Shown here in pieces: positions 22,101 to 35,200 of a stretch of 64,000 bases of DNA. The translations under genes were made by a program, and so were the position numbers. A model generated the notes under the pieces. The model was not told where the DNA came from and ran no database searches. It saw nothing but the letters and a program-made list of their open reading frames with translations. Source of the stretch: Ifrita kowaldi (taxonomy: Eukaryota; Chordata; Aves; Passeriformes; Cinclosomatidae); contig VZRS01006708.1 of the NCBI GenBank assembly GCA_013398055.1, forward strand, positions 63,746 through 127,745. Direction: 5' to 3'. Each line of letters begins with the position of its first letter. Within the stretch, counting starts at the first letter, position 1.

Positions 22101-25100
22101 TTCCCTCACTGGTACCTAGGTAGCAGAATACCCTCTACTTCCTGAGGGGCAATTTGCTGAAAGAGGAAAAATTCTCAATCATAGTCGAAGTAGTAATGTT
22201 ATAGTTCCTTGTTTGGAAGCCTAGAAGATAATGAAGCCAAGAATACTTGATTTCAGTTTTCTTATGATATTTATGGATGCCAGCTGGAGTTAGGCAATCA
22301 TTTACAACTGATTGAAAGCCTAAAAAGATAAAGCTACTTAGAAATTAAAGCTTTCAAGATTTTGCCCTTTTCCTTCCCAATATATGGGAACATGGAGGGA
22401 AATGAGCTAGTTAGTATTTGTTATACCACCAGCTTTTAGAGTTTCGGGACAGTTTCATTCCATTTCCATGATACATTGCTGGAGAGGGATTACTACCTTA
22501 CCTTCATGATGTATACAATGAAATTTTTTTCCCCATTTATTTTCAAGCATATTTACGAGCAGTGGAAAATATAAATAAAATATTTTTTTAAAAGCCAAAT
22601 AGAAGAATTACTAGTTCTTGGACCTCTTGCCTATTTGCTTATCTCCTCATGCAATATGTTAAATAGGGAGAACACATTGTTCTAATCTGTTCTAGTTGCT
22701 CTCACTAAAGGGGTGTGTTACTATCTCATGTTTGAATCACTGCTCCAAATTGCTTGTAGGCATTTTAATCCTGGTTGTTGCATCTTCAGTGATTCATGGT
22801 GAAGCCCACTATGACTGGTTGAGTCTAAGTACTGCTAACATTTTCTGCTAGTGACACAGATGTTGGGATAACTAATAACCAAAAATTGCCTGCAGAGTTT
22901 GGCTGCCTGACAGTGTGTAAATGTTTAGGTAACCCTTCTTTGAGGCTTCAGTAGCAGTTCAAATGTGTCATACAGGTGTTCAACAGATAGTTTTTGCTTC
23001 CAGCCCAGTACAGATAGTGTTTATCTGACTCTCTACTTAGTCCTCTGTTGCATAAATAGAATGCACCAATTCATATAAATGGTAACAATATTAACCTTTA
23101 AACTGTTATTCTTGGGTGCTCTTGCATCTGACACTGTTTAAGCAGATGGCAGTACTTATCAGTCCACTTCAAGCATTCAGAAATAAAGTAGATTAGTGTT
23201 AACTTTTTTTTTCTTTACAACTTTAAATCTCAAGTTTACCAAATTATGTGTGTGTGTGTTTTGTGTATTTAATGCTTCACTGAAATGAAAGTGGGAAGGT
23301 TGTTTTCTGCTGAGATGTTACGGAAAGCACATTCGAGTGAAGTGAAAAAAAATGCCACTTGATCATTGGAGAGGATGAAAAATATTCAGAGGTATTAAAT
23401 CTCCTCTTAAGGAACACTCACAACTTAGATACTGGAGATAAAAGGTACATTCAATCTCAAGGCTTGCAGATCAGTAAATTTTTATCCAACAAAAAACCAC
23501 ACTTTCTTCTTTAGGTGTACTCTTCAGGGCATTACCTTCTTATTTCTAATTTCTATTCTATTTTTCACCCAGCATTAAATTTGGTAGTTACAGTACTAAC
23601 TGGGGTGATTGCCAGACCTCAGAGCAGTTTCGGATAACTTTTCAGTAGCATGTCTTAATGTCAGTTTTGGTTTAATATGTGCTAAAGACATCTGAATTAA
23701 AACTTTGTCCTTCACATTCCTTTTATTTTACTTCAGCTCAGTTCTTTGTGATCCCTCCACTGTTAAAAAAACAAACAGGTACTGATAGTTGTTTATAGTT
23801 TAGAGTACTTCAGTTTTTTTTCAGTTGGGAATTACTAATAAATAAATGGTAAATAGTTGCCTTTTAAAGACTTGGTCACAGTTGGATATTGTAAAAACAC
23901 TGCTGTACTTCAGGTGAACTAGGTAGAGCACTGGCTGGTGTGATTTGTGTGTGAGTGGTAAAGTTATCCTTAAATTATCCTTTGTTTATTTGTGTCTTAA
24001 TGCTGCACAATTGTTTTCAGACTTGAATTCATTTAAAGTTAAGGTCAGTATGTCCAACTCTACAAAAGTCAGTCTGCAGTTGTCAGCCATCACTCCATTC
24101 TTACAGAAATTAGTGACAATCTTAAATATTTGTACTAGCTTATTAGCTTGTTGGGTAGTAGAATGGATTCCTGTAAATCTTCAGGTGGAAGGCAGAGAAC
24201 TTCTGAAGTGAACCAGGTAACCTGTGTTCTTTATCAGCTTTCAAATCCATCTCCCAGTAAGATGGAGTCTCCCCAGGGGAATGTAGATGTACTTACTGCT
24301 TGGAACTTTGTAGTTTATTATATTTGGCTCTCTAATTCTAATAACTTGCATGTGTGCTATGCTTGCTTGCTTTTCAATAGCTGACAAAATCTATAGGAGA
24401 TCTTGGGAGTTTGTCTTAAAAAATTGCTGTTAAAAAAAAAAAAAGGCTGGCAAGAGAAATCTGTCAGGCTGTGAACTGAATAGAACCTACAGAGACCAGC
24501 TGTTGTCTAAAAGTATTGTTTAAATAATTCCTAAAGAAATGAATTGGGTAGCACGTCTGTTTTCACATTGCTCTCCTCCAAGCAACAAATATAATTAGAA
24601 TACCCTAGATTTCAGCAAGGCTGTTTAGAAGATGTCTTGCCCTGTTTTTATTTTTAATTTAAATACCATTGAGTCATAGTGAGTGTTCAGCATATTAATG
24701 CCTGACTTAAAAGATTAGCAGAATTTGAATGACTTGCATTGTTTTGTTTAATTACTGCTTTATAAAAATGTAGATACTTGCATAAAGCCCCTTGGATCTG
24801 GGTATGTTTTAATGACATAGCAAGAAGAGGACCAAGACAAGTAAATATGTGCAAAATATGAATCTTAAGATGCTTTACTGTTCTGGGAAGAGATGTTCTC
24901 CATGCAGATTCTGCTCTTCCTCTGTTTGCTCTTGGCTTCTGTTTGTTTTCATTAGTTGAACTAAAATAAGAAACAAAGCCCTCAGACTGACTAGTTTCTG
25001 TCTCTAATATATATGCTGTACTTGCTTTTAACCTCATCTATTGCATGTTGTTAATGCTGTACACAAATGCATTTGGAGTATTTCTTTGGTGTTGTACAGC

Positions 25101-25358
25101 ATGATGCATTTCATTCCCTTTTCTAGTTTACCTCCCATTAGCTATATATTGCTTTACAACTGGAAAAAACCTGAATTTTGGGGAATTTAGTCTGTTTGCA
25201 TATAAAAATCCTTTTCTTTTTCTGTGAGTCTTATGAGAAATGTCCTCCTTGGAGAGTCTCAGACAGTATTTTCCTGTGTTTATTCATGTTACTTTGCTTT
25301 ACTTTATAAGTGAAAATTGATTTTATTGATTTCTGATGTGTTGTTGCACTTAATGTTG

Positions 25359-25364
25359 AATAAA
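25359..25364 (+). promoter_or_regulatory. isolated strong poly(A) signal 7.2 kb past STIM2 stop
   Basis: AATAAA sits in a context typical of vertebrate 3' ends: T-rich sequence upstream and aaactgtgttaatg about 25 bases downstream. No coding exon lies nearby on this strand, so it may end a long STIM2 3' UTR or a noncoding transcript, or be chance. Confidence 0.3.
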
Positions 25365-27100
25365 TCTGACTTTCATTTTGAAAAGTGAAACTGTGTTAAT
25401 GAAAATGTTATGTAATTTTAATTGATCTTAGCCTGTTCCCTGAGTATATAAATTTTGATTTTTTTTTTTTTTTAATTTTATTTTTTTGAGATGTTTTCTT
25501 GGTTTTGCTTAGGGTTCTGGCCAGTATTTCTTTTTTCATGCTATTATTAAAGTTTGACAGCAATATTACTGGGAAGGGAAAGGTGAACAGTTTTGTTTGG
25601 CAGCTAGGGTGCTACAGTTAGGCTTGTAAATCCTGAGTCTTACTGCTCTTGCTTGAAAGAGCTTTTCTGAGTTTAAGTTGCTTAACATTTTGAAGATTTG
25701 GGATTTTGGGCTTGTGTTGGGTTTTTTTCCCCTCTTTCTTTTTTTGTTTTTCCTTCTGAACAAGCTGAAAAGCCTTTCCAAGTGACTGCTGGAATAATAT
25801 GTAGCCTTGTGATTTTGAGCCATGAGGATCAGTTTGAGATCCTGTGGCTCTCTACCAGGAAAAAAAAAAGTCCTTATTGTTGTTTAATATTGCTTTTAAC
25901 TTGTAGCAGCTGGGAGAAGGAAGAAGCTCAAGAAGAGCTTCAAAGTCCATTGCCTTACCCTGCCAAAACTAGGCTTTTAAACTGATAGTTTTTTCAATTC
26001 CACTGGGTGATGGAATCACTTGTGAAATTCTATAGCATCCTACTTTCCCTAAGTGAGATGGACAATGTGAAATAGGGTTGAAATGGGACAGGTAGTCTCC
26101 TGTAAGGTCGTTTGGGCATTTAGCTGTTCTTAGACATAGAGTGTTCCTGCTTCAGCTGGTTCTGGAACAGTTTCAGTATTGCCTGCCATATACTCCCTGT
26201 TACTTTGAGTGCCTTGTAAGGATGTGCTAAGCATCCACATACATAGCTATACAGTGGAAAATATTTCTTTATGCAATGAATTTATCTGTATTCAAAGAGA
26301 AGATTAGCTGAATTTTCTGTCAGCTTAATGCTGCAGTACTTGTCTGTTTCAATTCTTCCTCTTCTAAGTTTCAAAGAGGAAGTTAAGTTCCAAAGGCCAG
26401 GTTTTGTCTTTATTCTAAGAGGTCTCATATTTCAGCCTGTGGCTGATCGTATTCTGCAAGTTATTTCTGAACCTCATGCTAGATTTCCTGTTGTTATCTA
26501 TACTACTAAACTACTCATTCTCCAGTTTTTCTCATCAGTTTTATACAGAATATGCTTGGCAATGAAGAAGTATTCCAGAAATTGTCACAATTGCAGCCTG
26601 GGTGAGAAGGCACGTGAGTGCTACTGTGGGTGAGGAAAGAGACAGGGGCACAGGAGAAGAAGGGGTATACCATGAATTGTTTGTACTATGGAATGCAGGA
26701 GTCTGGAAGAATGATTGAAAGTACAAATTATGTATGAGGGAAGCTCAAACACAGACTATGTAATTGATATTATGTTGGAATTTTTTCTCCTCCCTTACTC
26801 CTGCTCTCATGAAACACATCCTTTTTAAGGTGTAGAAATAAGATCCTAAGGGGGTTGTCAATGGAAATACTGCTTTGTGTTGAAAAAAAAAAAGGTCAAT
26901 TCTGCTTTCTGCTCAACCTATAGTGTGTATAAATTTTTTGTAGCAATTTTAGATATACTTTGAGAAAGGTAAATAAAACATCAGAAATAATATCTGATAT
27001 ACCTCTGGAGATAAAATATCATCTACCAGGAGCACTCCAAGATAGATAACTACCCTAAATATCTACGACAAAAACTCCCAACAAACAAACAAACCAACCT

Positions 27101-27131
27101 CCCCCTCGCAACCCCCAAATTCCCCCAACCC
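27101..27131 (-). other. G-quadruplex motif (minus strand)
   Basis: Four C-runs of 5, 5, 5 and 3 bases with loops of 6, 5 and 2 lie on the + strand. On the minus strand this fits the G3+ N1-7 four-tract rule for a G-quadruplex. The flank 27,064-27,100 is A/C low-complexity (caaacaaacaaac). Confidence 0.6.
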
Positions 27132-30100
27132 TGTTGTGTTTAAAGTATTTTCTTTTTTCAGATTTCTGTTGCCTAGTTGGAGCACATAACAGCCTGGATA
27201 ACTGCAGTTTACATTGTCAGAGATTTTGAATAATTTCGGAAGAAGCAGCATAGACACAAGAAACACACACTGAATTTTGATAAAGTTGGCAAAGTTAATG
27301 TATCTCCAGTACCTAACAAGCAAAGGGCTTCTGAATGTGGGCTTTTTCTAACAAGGTTCCTGTCACTTTGAATAGTGCTTGCATTCATGCATTTAGACAT
27401 TGCTTGGCCACAGGTGTGCTTTAAGTCTGTAGTTTCTGCTTTGATGTATCACTTCTGATTTGGAAACAGTAAAAGTTCCAAAACTAATATGTAAAAGTTA
27501 AAAAAATATCAATTTCAAAAACCTCAGTTTAGAAACTTCTCATAGAAAAGAATACACCCTTTAAAGACAAGATTTCTAGTGTAGAATAGCTAAATATAAT
27601 AATTGGTTGTGTGTTGGTGATCTTGATTTCTTTCAGTCAGCTGCCCAACCCATCAGTCCCAGCATCTCCTTCGACATGACATTATGTTTTGTAGTGAATC
27701 TGACTTTTGTAATGCAATGAAAAGTTTCTGCAGTGCAATCTATGCTCTTCAATGGACTTCTGCAGCCTCCAGTGCCTAAAGCAGGGCTTGGACAGCTCTG
27801 CTGCTTTGCTGTTGGCAATGTATCTCCTCATCCTATAGACAAATCTAAGGCTTTAAAATTTTTTTTCAGGGTTTTTTATTGTAATTTTGCCTTGGTGAGC
27901 CTGGAATACTGCAGTCCAGGCAGGTCTGGCCAGAGCTACTGTGCATTGCTTGTGATTGATCATGTGTCTGAGAGAGCTGCTGTAGCTATTCAGTCCTTTG
28001 CTAATATTAGCCAGAGACAAATATACCAGTTGAGGCTCTGCAGGTAGTGGAGAAAATTCTCTAATTTCTACCTAAATCATGCCAATACAAATTAAGGAAA
28101 AACCTTCAAGGAGCTCTAGTTACTGCAGTCTTGAATCAGGTTATTTTCTTGAAAAGAAAAATGTTAGTAATATTTTATTCTTCAACATCCCAAAATAGTG
28201 TGAATGAAAGGAAACATAGTAGTTCTTCTTAGAGGTCTGCAAACCCTTTTTTTGTGACAGTGTTCATGACATAGCAGCCAGGAATAAAGAAACTAAAAGG
28301 AGTGATATGTTTGCATACCTGATAGGAGCAGTGAAGGCACCTTGTTAGATTTTTCAGGCTTTAATTTCATTAAAGATGGAATGTGCATAAAAAAGTGTAC
28401 AAGAGCAATTAGATGATTAGTTTTGATAATATCAACTACTTTATCCTGTAGAATGCTGTAGATGTAGTTTAGATATCAGGAGAGAGACTTGGCAGTCTAA
28501 TGTAGAATTTGGTGTTGAGCTGCTAATCAACTTGAATTTGCACAATGTTGGGATTGGATGGGCACAAACACAGTGATAAAGACATCTATAGTGTGGCCCA
28601 TTGTGCAAAGTAATCATTAGCTGTTGTAATAGTAATTTCACTTGTAAGAGCTAACTTTGCTCTTTTTGAATCATCATATTGAGCGATGTAACATACTCTT
28701 CAGCATTAAAGCAAGTTAAGAATAACACAAATGGGGCTCCTCCACATTTCTGATGAGACTCCTGCTGTTCAGAGCCTCATTAGTAACATTGTATGGTAAT
28801 AATTTGAGAATTATTTGGAGATTCTGTGTTTTAAAAATAAAGATCCTGCAGGAGCACTGTGAAAGGGAGCTCCACAAAAGCAGAAACTCTAGCAGGCATT
28901 TTCAGTTAAAGGCTATAGACTTCCCCATGCCTTGTTCCTGGGTGTGTAGCAGGGAATACAGTTCTGCTACTCATGCTCCCCATTTCATCTAGAGCTATTG
29001 AAATCAAGTGTAAGATCCCCAATAACACATACTCGTTCCTTTCTCTAGATTATCTTAAATATGCCCTTAGCCAAAATTGTGAAGAATATTTGCCTTGTGC
29101 TACTTACTTGCCATACACATCTGCAGGTAAATGTGGTGTCTTTTGGTTCTGGTGATCATCTTTTCTTTTTTGGCTTCTGCCAGATCTTTCAGCATTCCTG
29201 TGGAACCAAACTATTCTGAGATTTCTATGGAAATAATTCAGTCTTCCTTAGCACTAATTTGCTGTAACAGCAAAGGCTATTTTGGATTTGTATCTACTGT
29301 AGTTAAGAATTCTCCAGTGTCCTATTTTCCAGGGGATCTCAGACAAACCTGTTATCAAAGAGCTGTGATTGATTTTTTTGTTGCATTACAACTAAACATT
29401 AATTTTCTTCTTTTGTTCCAGAGGGAGGAGGGGGTGTATGTTTTCCACGTCTTTAAAGACGCTCTCCATCTCCAGCACTGTGTAAACTGGCATATGTTAG
29501 ATTTCGAACATCAGTGGAGAAAGCAGCACTGTAATTCACACATTTTGGTTTGACAGTTAGGTTGCAAATATGCTAACATTCAACTTGTTGGTTATTATTG
29601 CTGCTCCTTTTCACAAGGGAAAATTAGTATTCACATTAGAGGATGACTTCTCTGCAAAGAATTACATAAGCTAGGCAGACAGCTTCATTTCTTAGCTTTT
29701 TGTGAAAAAAGCCTTTTACTTTTTACTGTATTCACTGCCTGGGAGAAGTCAGACATTGATATGAACAGAAAGGCTTGGAAATTAAACAACTAGTTCCCTC
29801 ACTTTAGGTGCAGCCTGAACTCTGCCGAAACATTGGCGGTTTCCTGTTTTCTTCTTCAGGGTCTTGCACTAGTGAATGACTGTTTCAGTGCTGTGCTTGT
29901 GACACAGCACATTCCCAATTTTCCTACTGAAGATTTAGGGAAATCTGTGTGTCCTACTGGGCTGCTTTTCTATATAAGAAGAGAGGGGATTGCAGCAGTA
30001 AGGGACGCCTGCTTTGATCAGTACTGTACTGTAGGGTGTAATTGCAGCAATGGACAGCTTGGGGGACAGAGAATAATAGAAATGGCAGGAATTCAAAAAT

Positions 30101-31137
30101 CACATTGGTAATACTTTTCAGGAAAATACTGTTGGATTGTGTATCTATAGTTGGAAGCATCCTTGCTCCTTGAATTTTATAGCTTACTGGTATGGAAACC
30201 AGAAAGATTTATCAACACCTGTGGGTTTTAAGTTGGTTTAAAAGATCATCCTATCAATTGGAAACACTTAAATAGTGCTGCATCAACTTGCCACCTTGAA
30301 TTTATAGCTCATGCAAGTTAGCTTGGGACTTTCTTCCGAATAATGTTTTCCAATTAGATTGTTACTAATGTTTCTATTGCACTTCTACCCCCCATCTCTG
30401 TTAGTATGATGTGGTCAGCTTCTTGCTAAGTCCTTCTGGAAGTGCAATTAAAACCTTACTTTTTAGTTAGAATCTTTAGTTGCACTTTCTTTCCACAACA
30501 CTGTAGAACTGGATTGTAGAAATACACAGAAAATGTTTATAGTGTATGAAAACACAATCTGCAGTCTCACTGTGGAAGAACATAATTTATTATTACTTAT
30601 ATTCTGCACTATTGCAAGTCATTTACCTGTCTTCAGTGGAAATGAGGTTGTGTGGTGTTTCTCTGGTTTTTTAGGTGATAACACATAACAGTAATGTCTT
30701 GCTCTGAACTGGGAAGAAGTGTGCTTCATGAACCTTACACAACTTTTTACAGCCCTCTTCATCTTCTGTGGCTCTGGAAATACCTGACAAAACTACAGGC
30801 CTTTCAAAGCTGCTTTTAATGAACTGCTAGGACTTTGTTCTTCCTGTTTCAGGATCCAGATAAAGCAGTCCCAGCTGAGGTTTCCCACTGCACCCCAGCT
30901 TTGCATTTGATCTGCCCAGGCTGCTGCTGGCTGTGCTTTGTGTGATTTGAGGACTGTACCTGATAAGACACAACCCTGAGCAGCTCAACCAGGTTCTGTA
31001 TAGATGAAGTAGCTACTGCCTAGCATGGCAATCTTCACAGTAGTGTGACAGGGGAATAAAACGCCCAAAAACTCCAAACCCCAAAAGCTTCCTTAAAAGA
31101 AAATTGACATTGTCTACTTCAAGCTCAACTTCAGCTA

Positions 31138-31180
31138 GTGTGTATGTGTATATTTTTATATATGTATACATACATAAAAT
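31138..31180. repeat. AT/GT dinucleotide-rich tract
   Basis: Alternating purine-pyrimidine sequence (gtgtatgtgtat, tatatatgtatacatacata), an imperfect microsatellite. Confidence 0.6.
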
Positions 31181-32336
31181 GAATATATGGCTAAGTATTT
31201 ATATAAATTCCTGCTAATACCTTAGAGCAATGAATCTTTCAAGTGAAAAATTCTGTTGTTTTGTCTATTGTCACTTTGAAGTGAAAGATTTCTTTTGTCT
31301 TCTGGCTCTTCAAAGGTGAGTATCAGCAAAGGTAGTGCCTTTAGATCTTTGCTCTAATGAATATAAATAGATAACATAATACATTTAGCTAAGCTTCAGA
31401 AGCTGAAATCTAGTTCTCATTGTCACTTATTTGTTTTGTGACTTTTAATTAGACTGTTCAATTGTTTGGTAAAATAAAGGCAATAGTGACTGGCTTCTTG
31501 CAAGGGGTTGAATGAATGTTAAGCTTCTGTTAATTAAAAGTCCTATTTTGAACTCTAGATATTAGTAATTCACCAGATTAAGGGATAAATCTTCTGAGAG
31601 CTAAGCATTTTTTCTTGCATAGAGAAATGTTGATTTTCAAAGCTACATTAAACTCTCCTCTGTCTCTCAAGATACTTTAACCTATTCATATTGTGGGGGG
31701 TGTGGGGAGGAGTGAATGGAAAGTAAAATGAAAATCCAGGAAAGAGTATATTATAAAAAGCAGGTTTCACCTTCCTTCATCTTAAACAGGGACTTTTGTA
31801 AAGTGACATGATGGGGGAATGGAAAAGACACAGAAGTACTGAGAATGTAAAACATAAGTAGTATGAAAACATAAAAAATACTTTCAGTAGTGCACTCTAT
31901 GTATTTCACATCTGTGTTCTAGTTATTGTAAAACCCTGTATATGTTAATGGAGTACACACAAATAGGAGAGAGGAATGTTCAAGCTTATGTCCTCATTTC
32001 TGCTCATTAGCTGACAACATTAACATAAGTATTCCGCTAAAGCATAGTTCCTGTTTCTGTAGGAAAGTCGTGCATTCTTGAAAAAGTCGTGCAGCTTGTC
32101 TTAATTGGAATTCAGTGTGCTCAGTGAGCCCACCTAGTGTTTCAAAAGCGTTCTGAGCTCTTACTGTGGGTGAGATGTCTGCAGGTTTAACCATGCTGGT
32201 GGATTGCAGTAGTGTGGGAGAGTGTCTGACAATCTCTGATCTCTTGCTGTATGCTGAGTTTGAAACATACTGGGGGAAAATCAGTTTCTTTTTAAAAAAA
32301 AAAATAAATTATTTACATCTTATTCAGTCACGAGAA

Positions 32337-34150
32337 CATCATGGATCAGAGTCACAGAACCTTTAGGATCAGAAAGAACCACTGGAGACTGTCCAATCTA
32401 ACACCCCTGCTCAATGCAGGGTTACCTACAGCATGTTGTCCAGGACTATATTCAGTTTGGTTTTGTGTATCTCCACAGATGGAGATTCCACAGTCTCTCT
32501 GTGCTGGAATTGCTCCACTTTGTCTATGCTGTGTGTCTGTGCTGGGGAGGGCAGGGCTGGTCACAGCACCTGGGATGTGTATCAACACTGGAAGTATCAT
32601 TTCCTCTGCCTGCTGGCTTGGCTCTGCCTTGTGCTTCCTGAATGTTTCAAGGGTGCAGAGTGATTCAATTTTGATTCCTTGTCCACCAGGATCCCGCAGC
32701 CCTTCTCTGCAGAGCTGCTTTCCTTCCATTTGCCCCTCACAACCTGTGCTGGTGCATGGGGTTATTTCTTCCCAAATACATGGCTTTAAATTTGATTTCC
32801 CTGAACTTCATGAGGTTTCTGTTTATTTCTCCAGACTGTTGCAGTCCCTTGGAATGGCAGCAAAGCAACATAGCCATCTGGTGTACCAGCCACTCCTCCC
32901 CAACATTTGTCATCTGCAAACTTGCTGTTGGCATGCTCTGTTCCATCTTTCAATTCGTTAATGAAGATGTTAAACACTGTTGGCACCTGTATCAACCTCG
33001 GATACATCAGTGATTGTCCTTCAGCCAGGCTTTGTACTGCTGATCACAGCAACCATCTGAGCCTGGCAGTTCAACCAGTTTTCAATCGACTTTATTGTCC
33101 ACTTACCTAGCCTGTATTTTGTCAGTGTATCTATAAGGAAGTTATGTGAGACTGTCAAAAGCCTTGATGAAGCAAAGATAAACCACATCCATGACTCTCT
33201 TCTCACCTACTGAGCTCATTACTTTGTTGTGGAAGGCTATCAGGATATCCAGGTATGATTCCTGCTCTGTAAGTTTATGCTGACTCATAACCTTTTGTGT
33301 GCTTGGAAATAGCTTCCAGCGTTATTTGGTGCACGACCTTGCCAGGGTTGAAAGTGAGGCCACTTGGCCTGTAGTTTCTCAGATCTTCCTCCTTGCCCTT
33401 CTGGAAGATGACACTTGCTGTCTTCCAGTTCTCAGGAACCTTCTTCAATCACTATGACCTTTCAAAGATCATTGATTGTGGTCTCACAATGACATTGGCC
33501 AGCTCTCTCAGCGCTTGTGGGTGCATCCCTTCTCTACTGACACTGCTTTCCCTGCTCCAGATTTTTCCACTGATTTCAAGAACCTGAGATTTCTGAAAGG
33601 CAGATCTTGCTAGGAAGGATCATCACGTAGAAGGCATTGAGTACCTCAGCCTTATCTGTGTTGACTGGCACTATAGAGCCCATTCAGCAGGGCCACACTG
33701 TCCCTAACCTTCCTTAAATTGCTGATATGCCTGTACAAGCCTTTTATATTGCCTTTTGTGTCCCTCACTTGGTTCAGTTTCACATGGGCTTTGATGTATC
33801 TAACTCCTTTTCTACACACTTGGACAGTGTCTCTGTGTTCTTCTCTTGTCCTTGCTATCTCTTTTTTCCTTTTGATAGACGAGTTTTATTAGGAACTCCC
33901 TGTTCATCTGTGTAGGAGTCCTTTCTGCTCACTGGGAGAAACACATCTTGAGCTTGATCGTTGAACAAAAATCGAACAGCTGCCCCGTTGTTTTCTCCAG
34001 AACTGTACTCCATGTGGCTTCTCCAAGCAGGTTCCTGAGGGAACCAAAAGTACTCTCTCCTGGAGTGCAGGGTCTTGCCATTTGCCTTGTCCCCTCCTTT
34101 CTTGATCCTGAACTCCACAACTCATGGTTGCCCCCAGCCTTCACGCTCCC
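32337..34150 (-). mobile_element. CR1 LINE, 3' part (3' UTR and reverse transcriptase), decayed
   Basis: The left edge carries CR1 3' UTR landmarks in reverse (cagatggagattccacag). Reading the minus strand leftward from about 33,010, VFNIFINEL is followed by SKFADD (catalytic FADD box at 32,909-32,920), then, in a shifted frame, NLMKF and YLGRNNPMHQ. These are signatures of the CR1 ORF2 reverse transcriptase. Further right (33,700-34,150) the minus strand encodes the end of the endonuclease domain and linker, including GSVKAGGNHEL. Frameshifts and stops show it is dead. It continues beyond the nested LTR at 34,690. Confidence 0.9.
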
Positions 34151-34689
34151 TGTACTGCGTCTGACTGGGATGGAGTTAGTTTCTGTACCTGTGCAGAAAA
34201 TACCTGTTAAGTGCTGTGTTTTGGACTGGTGACCAAAGTGATGCTGATTACACACCAATATTTTCACTATTGCTGAACAGTGCTAACACAGTATCAAGAC
34301 CTTCTCTGTTTCTCACTCTGCTGCAGCGAGGAGGTTGGAGGTGGACACGAGGCTGGGACAGCACACAGCTGGGATAACTAACCCCAGCTGACCAAAAGGG
34401 AGATTCCATAACATTGTTCTCAGCAATAAAACTGGCAGTGAGTTTTCCGGGGGTTGCTGTTGCTCAGGGGCTTAGTTGGACATTAGTTGGCTGGTCCTAA
34501 ATAATTGCTTTTGCAAATTTTTTCTTTTTGTTGTTCTCCCTCCCCTTTCCCCCCCTCCCTGTTTTTACCTCAACCTACAATTTTTCTCACTTTTGCTCCT
34601 CTTTTAATTCTTTCCCTCAGCGCTCTGCAGAGGGTAGTGAGTGAGCAGCTGTATGGGGCTGAGATACCTGTGGGGATTAAATCATAACA
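34151..34689 (+). mobile_element. solo LTR nested in CR1
   Basis: It begins TGT and ends ACA. It starts tgtactgcgtctgactggga, tggagttagttt, matching the same avian LTR group as the copy at 1,662. Inside are gtgctgtgttttggact, gggacagcacacagctggga, an AATAAA at 34,425-34,430, ctcaacctacaatttttctc and a terminal ggattaaatcataaca. The surrounding CR1 alignment breaks at 34,150 and resumes at 34,690. The flanks read tccc on the left and cccc on the right, a plausible 4-bp target duplication with one change. No internal retroviral sequence remains. Confidence 0.85.
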
Positions 34690-35200
34690 CCCCTGACTAG
34701 TTGTTCTTTCTTTGCAAGGATAAAGTCCAGTAGAGCATCTCCCCTTTTTGGCTGGTTGAACACTTGTGTCAGAAAGTCATCATTAATGCACTCCTGAAAG
34801 ATCCTCAGTTACTTGTGCTCTGCTGTATTGTCCCTCCACCAGATATTGGGGTGATAAAGCCTGCATGAGCAGGTGCTTGGTAGCAGACATTCACTCCAGC
34901 ATTACCAGTTTTGGTCTAAGCAGTGATTCTCAGCCCATGAGCTGTCAGCTGACTCATCACTCATCCCTAGGCAGGGCTCTTGTCTACTCCCTGCAGTGCT
35001 CTTGCTTCAAGGGCAACTCCACCTCTTCAGCATCACATCCACCCCTTGCAGAAGCTGTGTAAGTTACCCCACCATGTTTCATGGTCCCAGTGAGCTCGTA
35101 GCCCTGCCAGCTGTGTGCAGGCCTCCAAGTCCTCGAGTCTGCACACTGAGTGTTGGTGCACAGACACTTCAGAGAGGCACTCAGTCATCCTGGCTGCTTG
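34690..35200 (-). mobile_element. CR1 LINE, 5' part (endonuclease N-terminus)
   Basis: This continues the CR1 copy on the other side of the LTR. Landmarks on the + strand are ggataaagtccagtagagca, aatgcactcctgaaagatcc, caagggcaactccacctctt, and accccaccatgtttcatggt. Read on the minus strand they are the N-terminal half of the CR1 endonuclease. The copy reaches close to the start of ORF2, so it is unusually long for CR1, most copies of which keep only the last few hundred bases. The right edge is approximate. Confidence 0.75.

Larger units (their letters stand above)
19151..32336. other. gene-free stretch downstream of STIM2
   Basis: About 13 kb of AT-rich DNA with frequent short homopolymers and no CpG island. 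The longest open frame (+ strand 29,131-29,553, 140 codons) starts with a hydrophobic stretch but has no homology I recognise, no splice or promoter context, and is within chance for this base composition. Also here: a G/T-rich tract near 21,571-21,618, an isolated poly(A) signal at 25,359, and a C-rich tract at 27,064-27,133. No mobile element recognised. Confidence 0.7.

Noticed and set aside
29131..29553. 140-codon + strand open frame with a signal-peptide-like start.
   Set aside because: No recognisable domain, no splice or promoter support, and the length is within chance for 64 kb in six frames.
32341..32961. 206-codon + strand open frame, the longest in the window.
   Set aside because: It is antisense to the CR1 reverse transcriptase region; the real, decayed coding sense is the minus strand.
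33929..34267. 112-codon minus-strand frame as a possible host gene.
   Set aside because: Its sequence is the CR1 endonuclease end, and it runs across the LTR junction.
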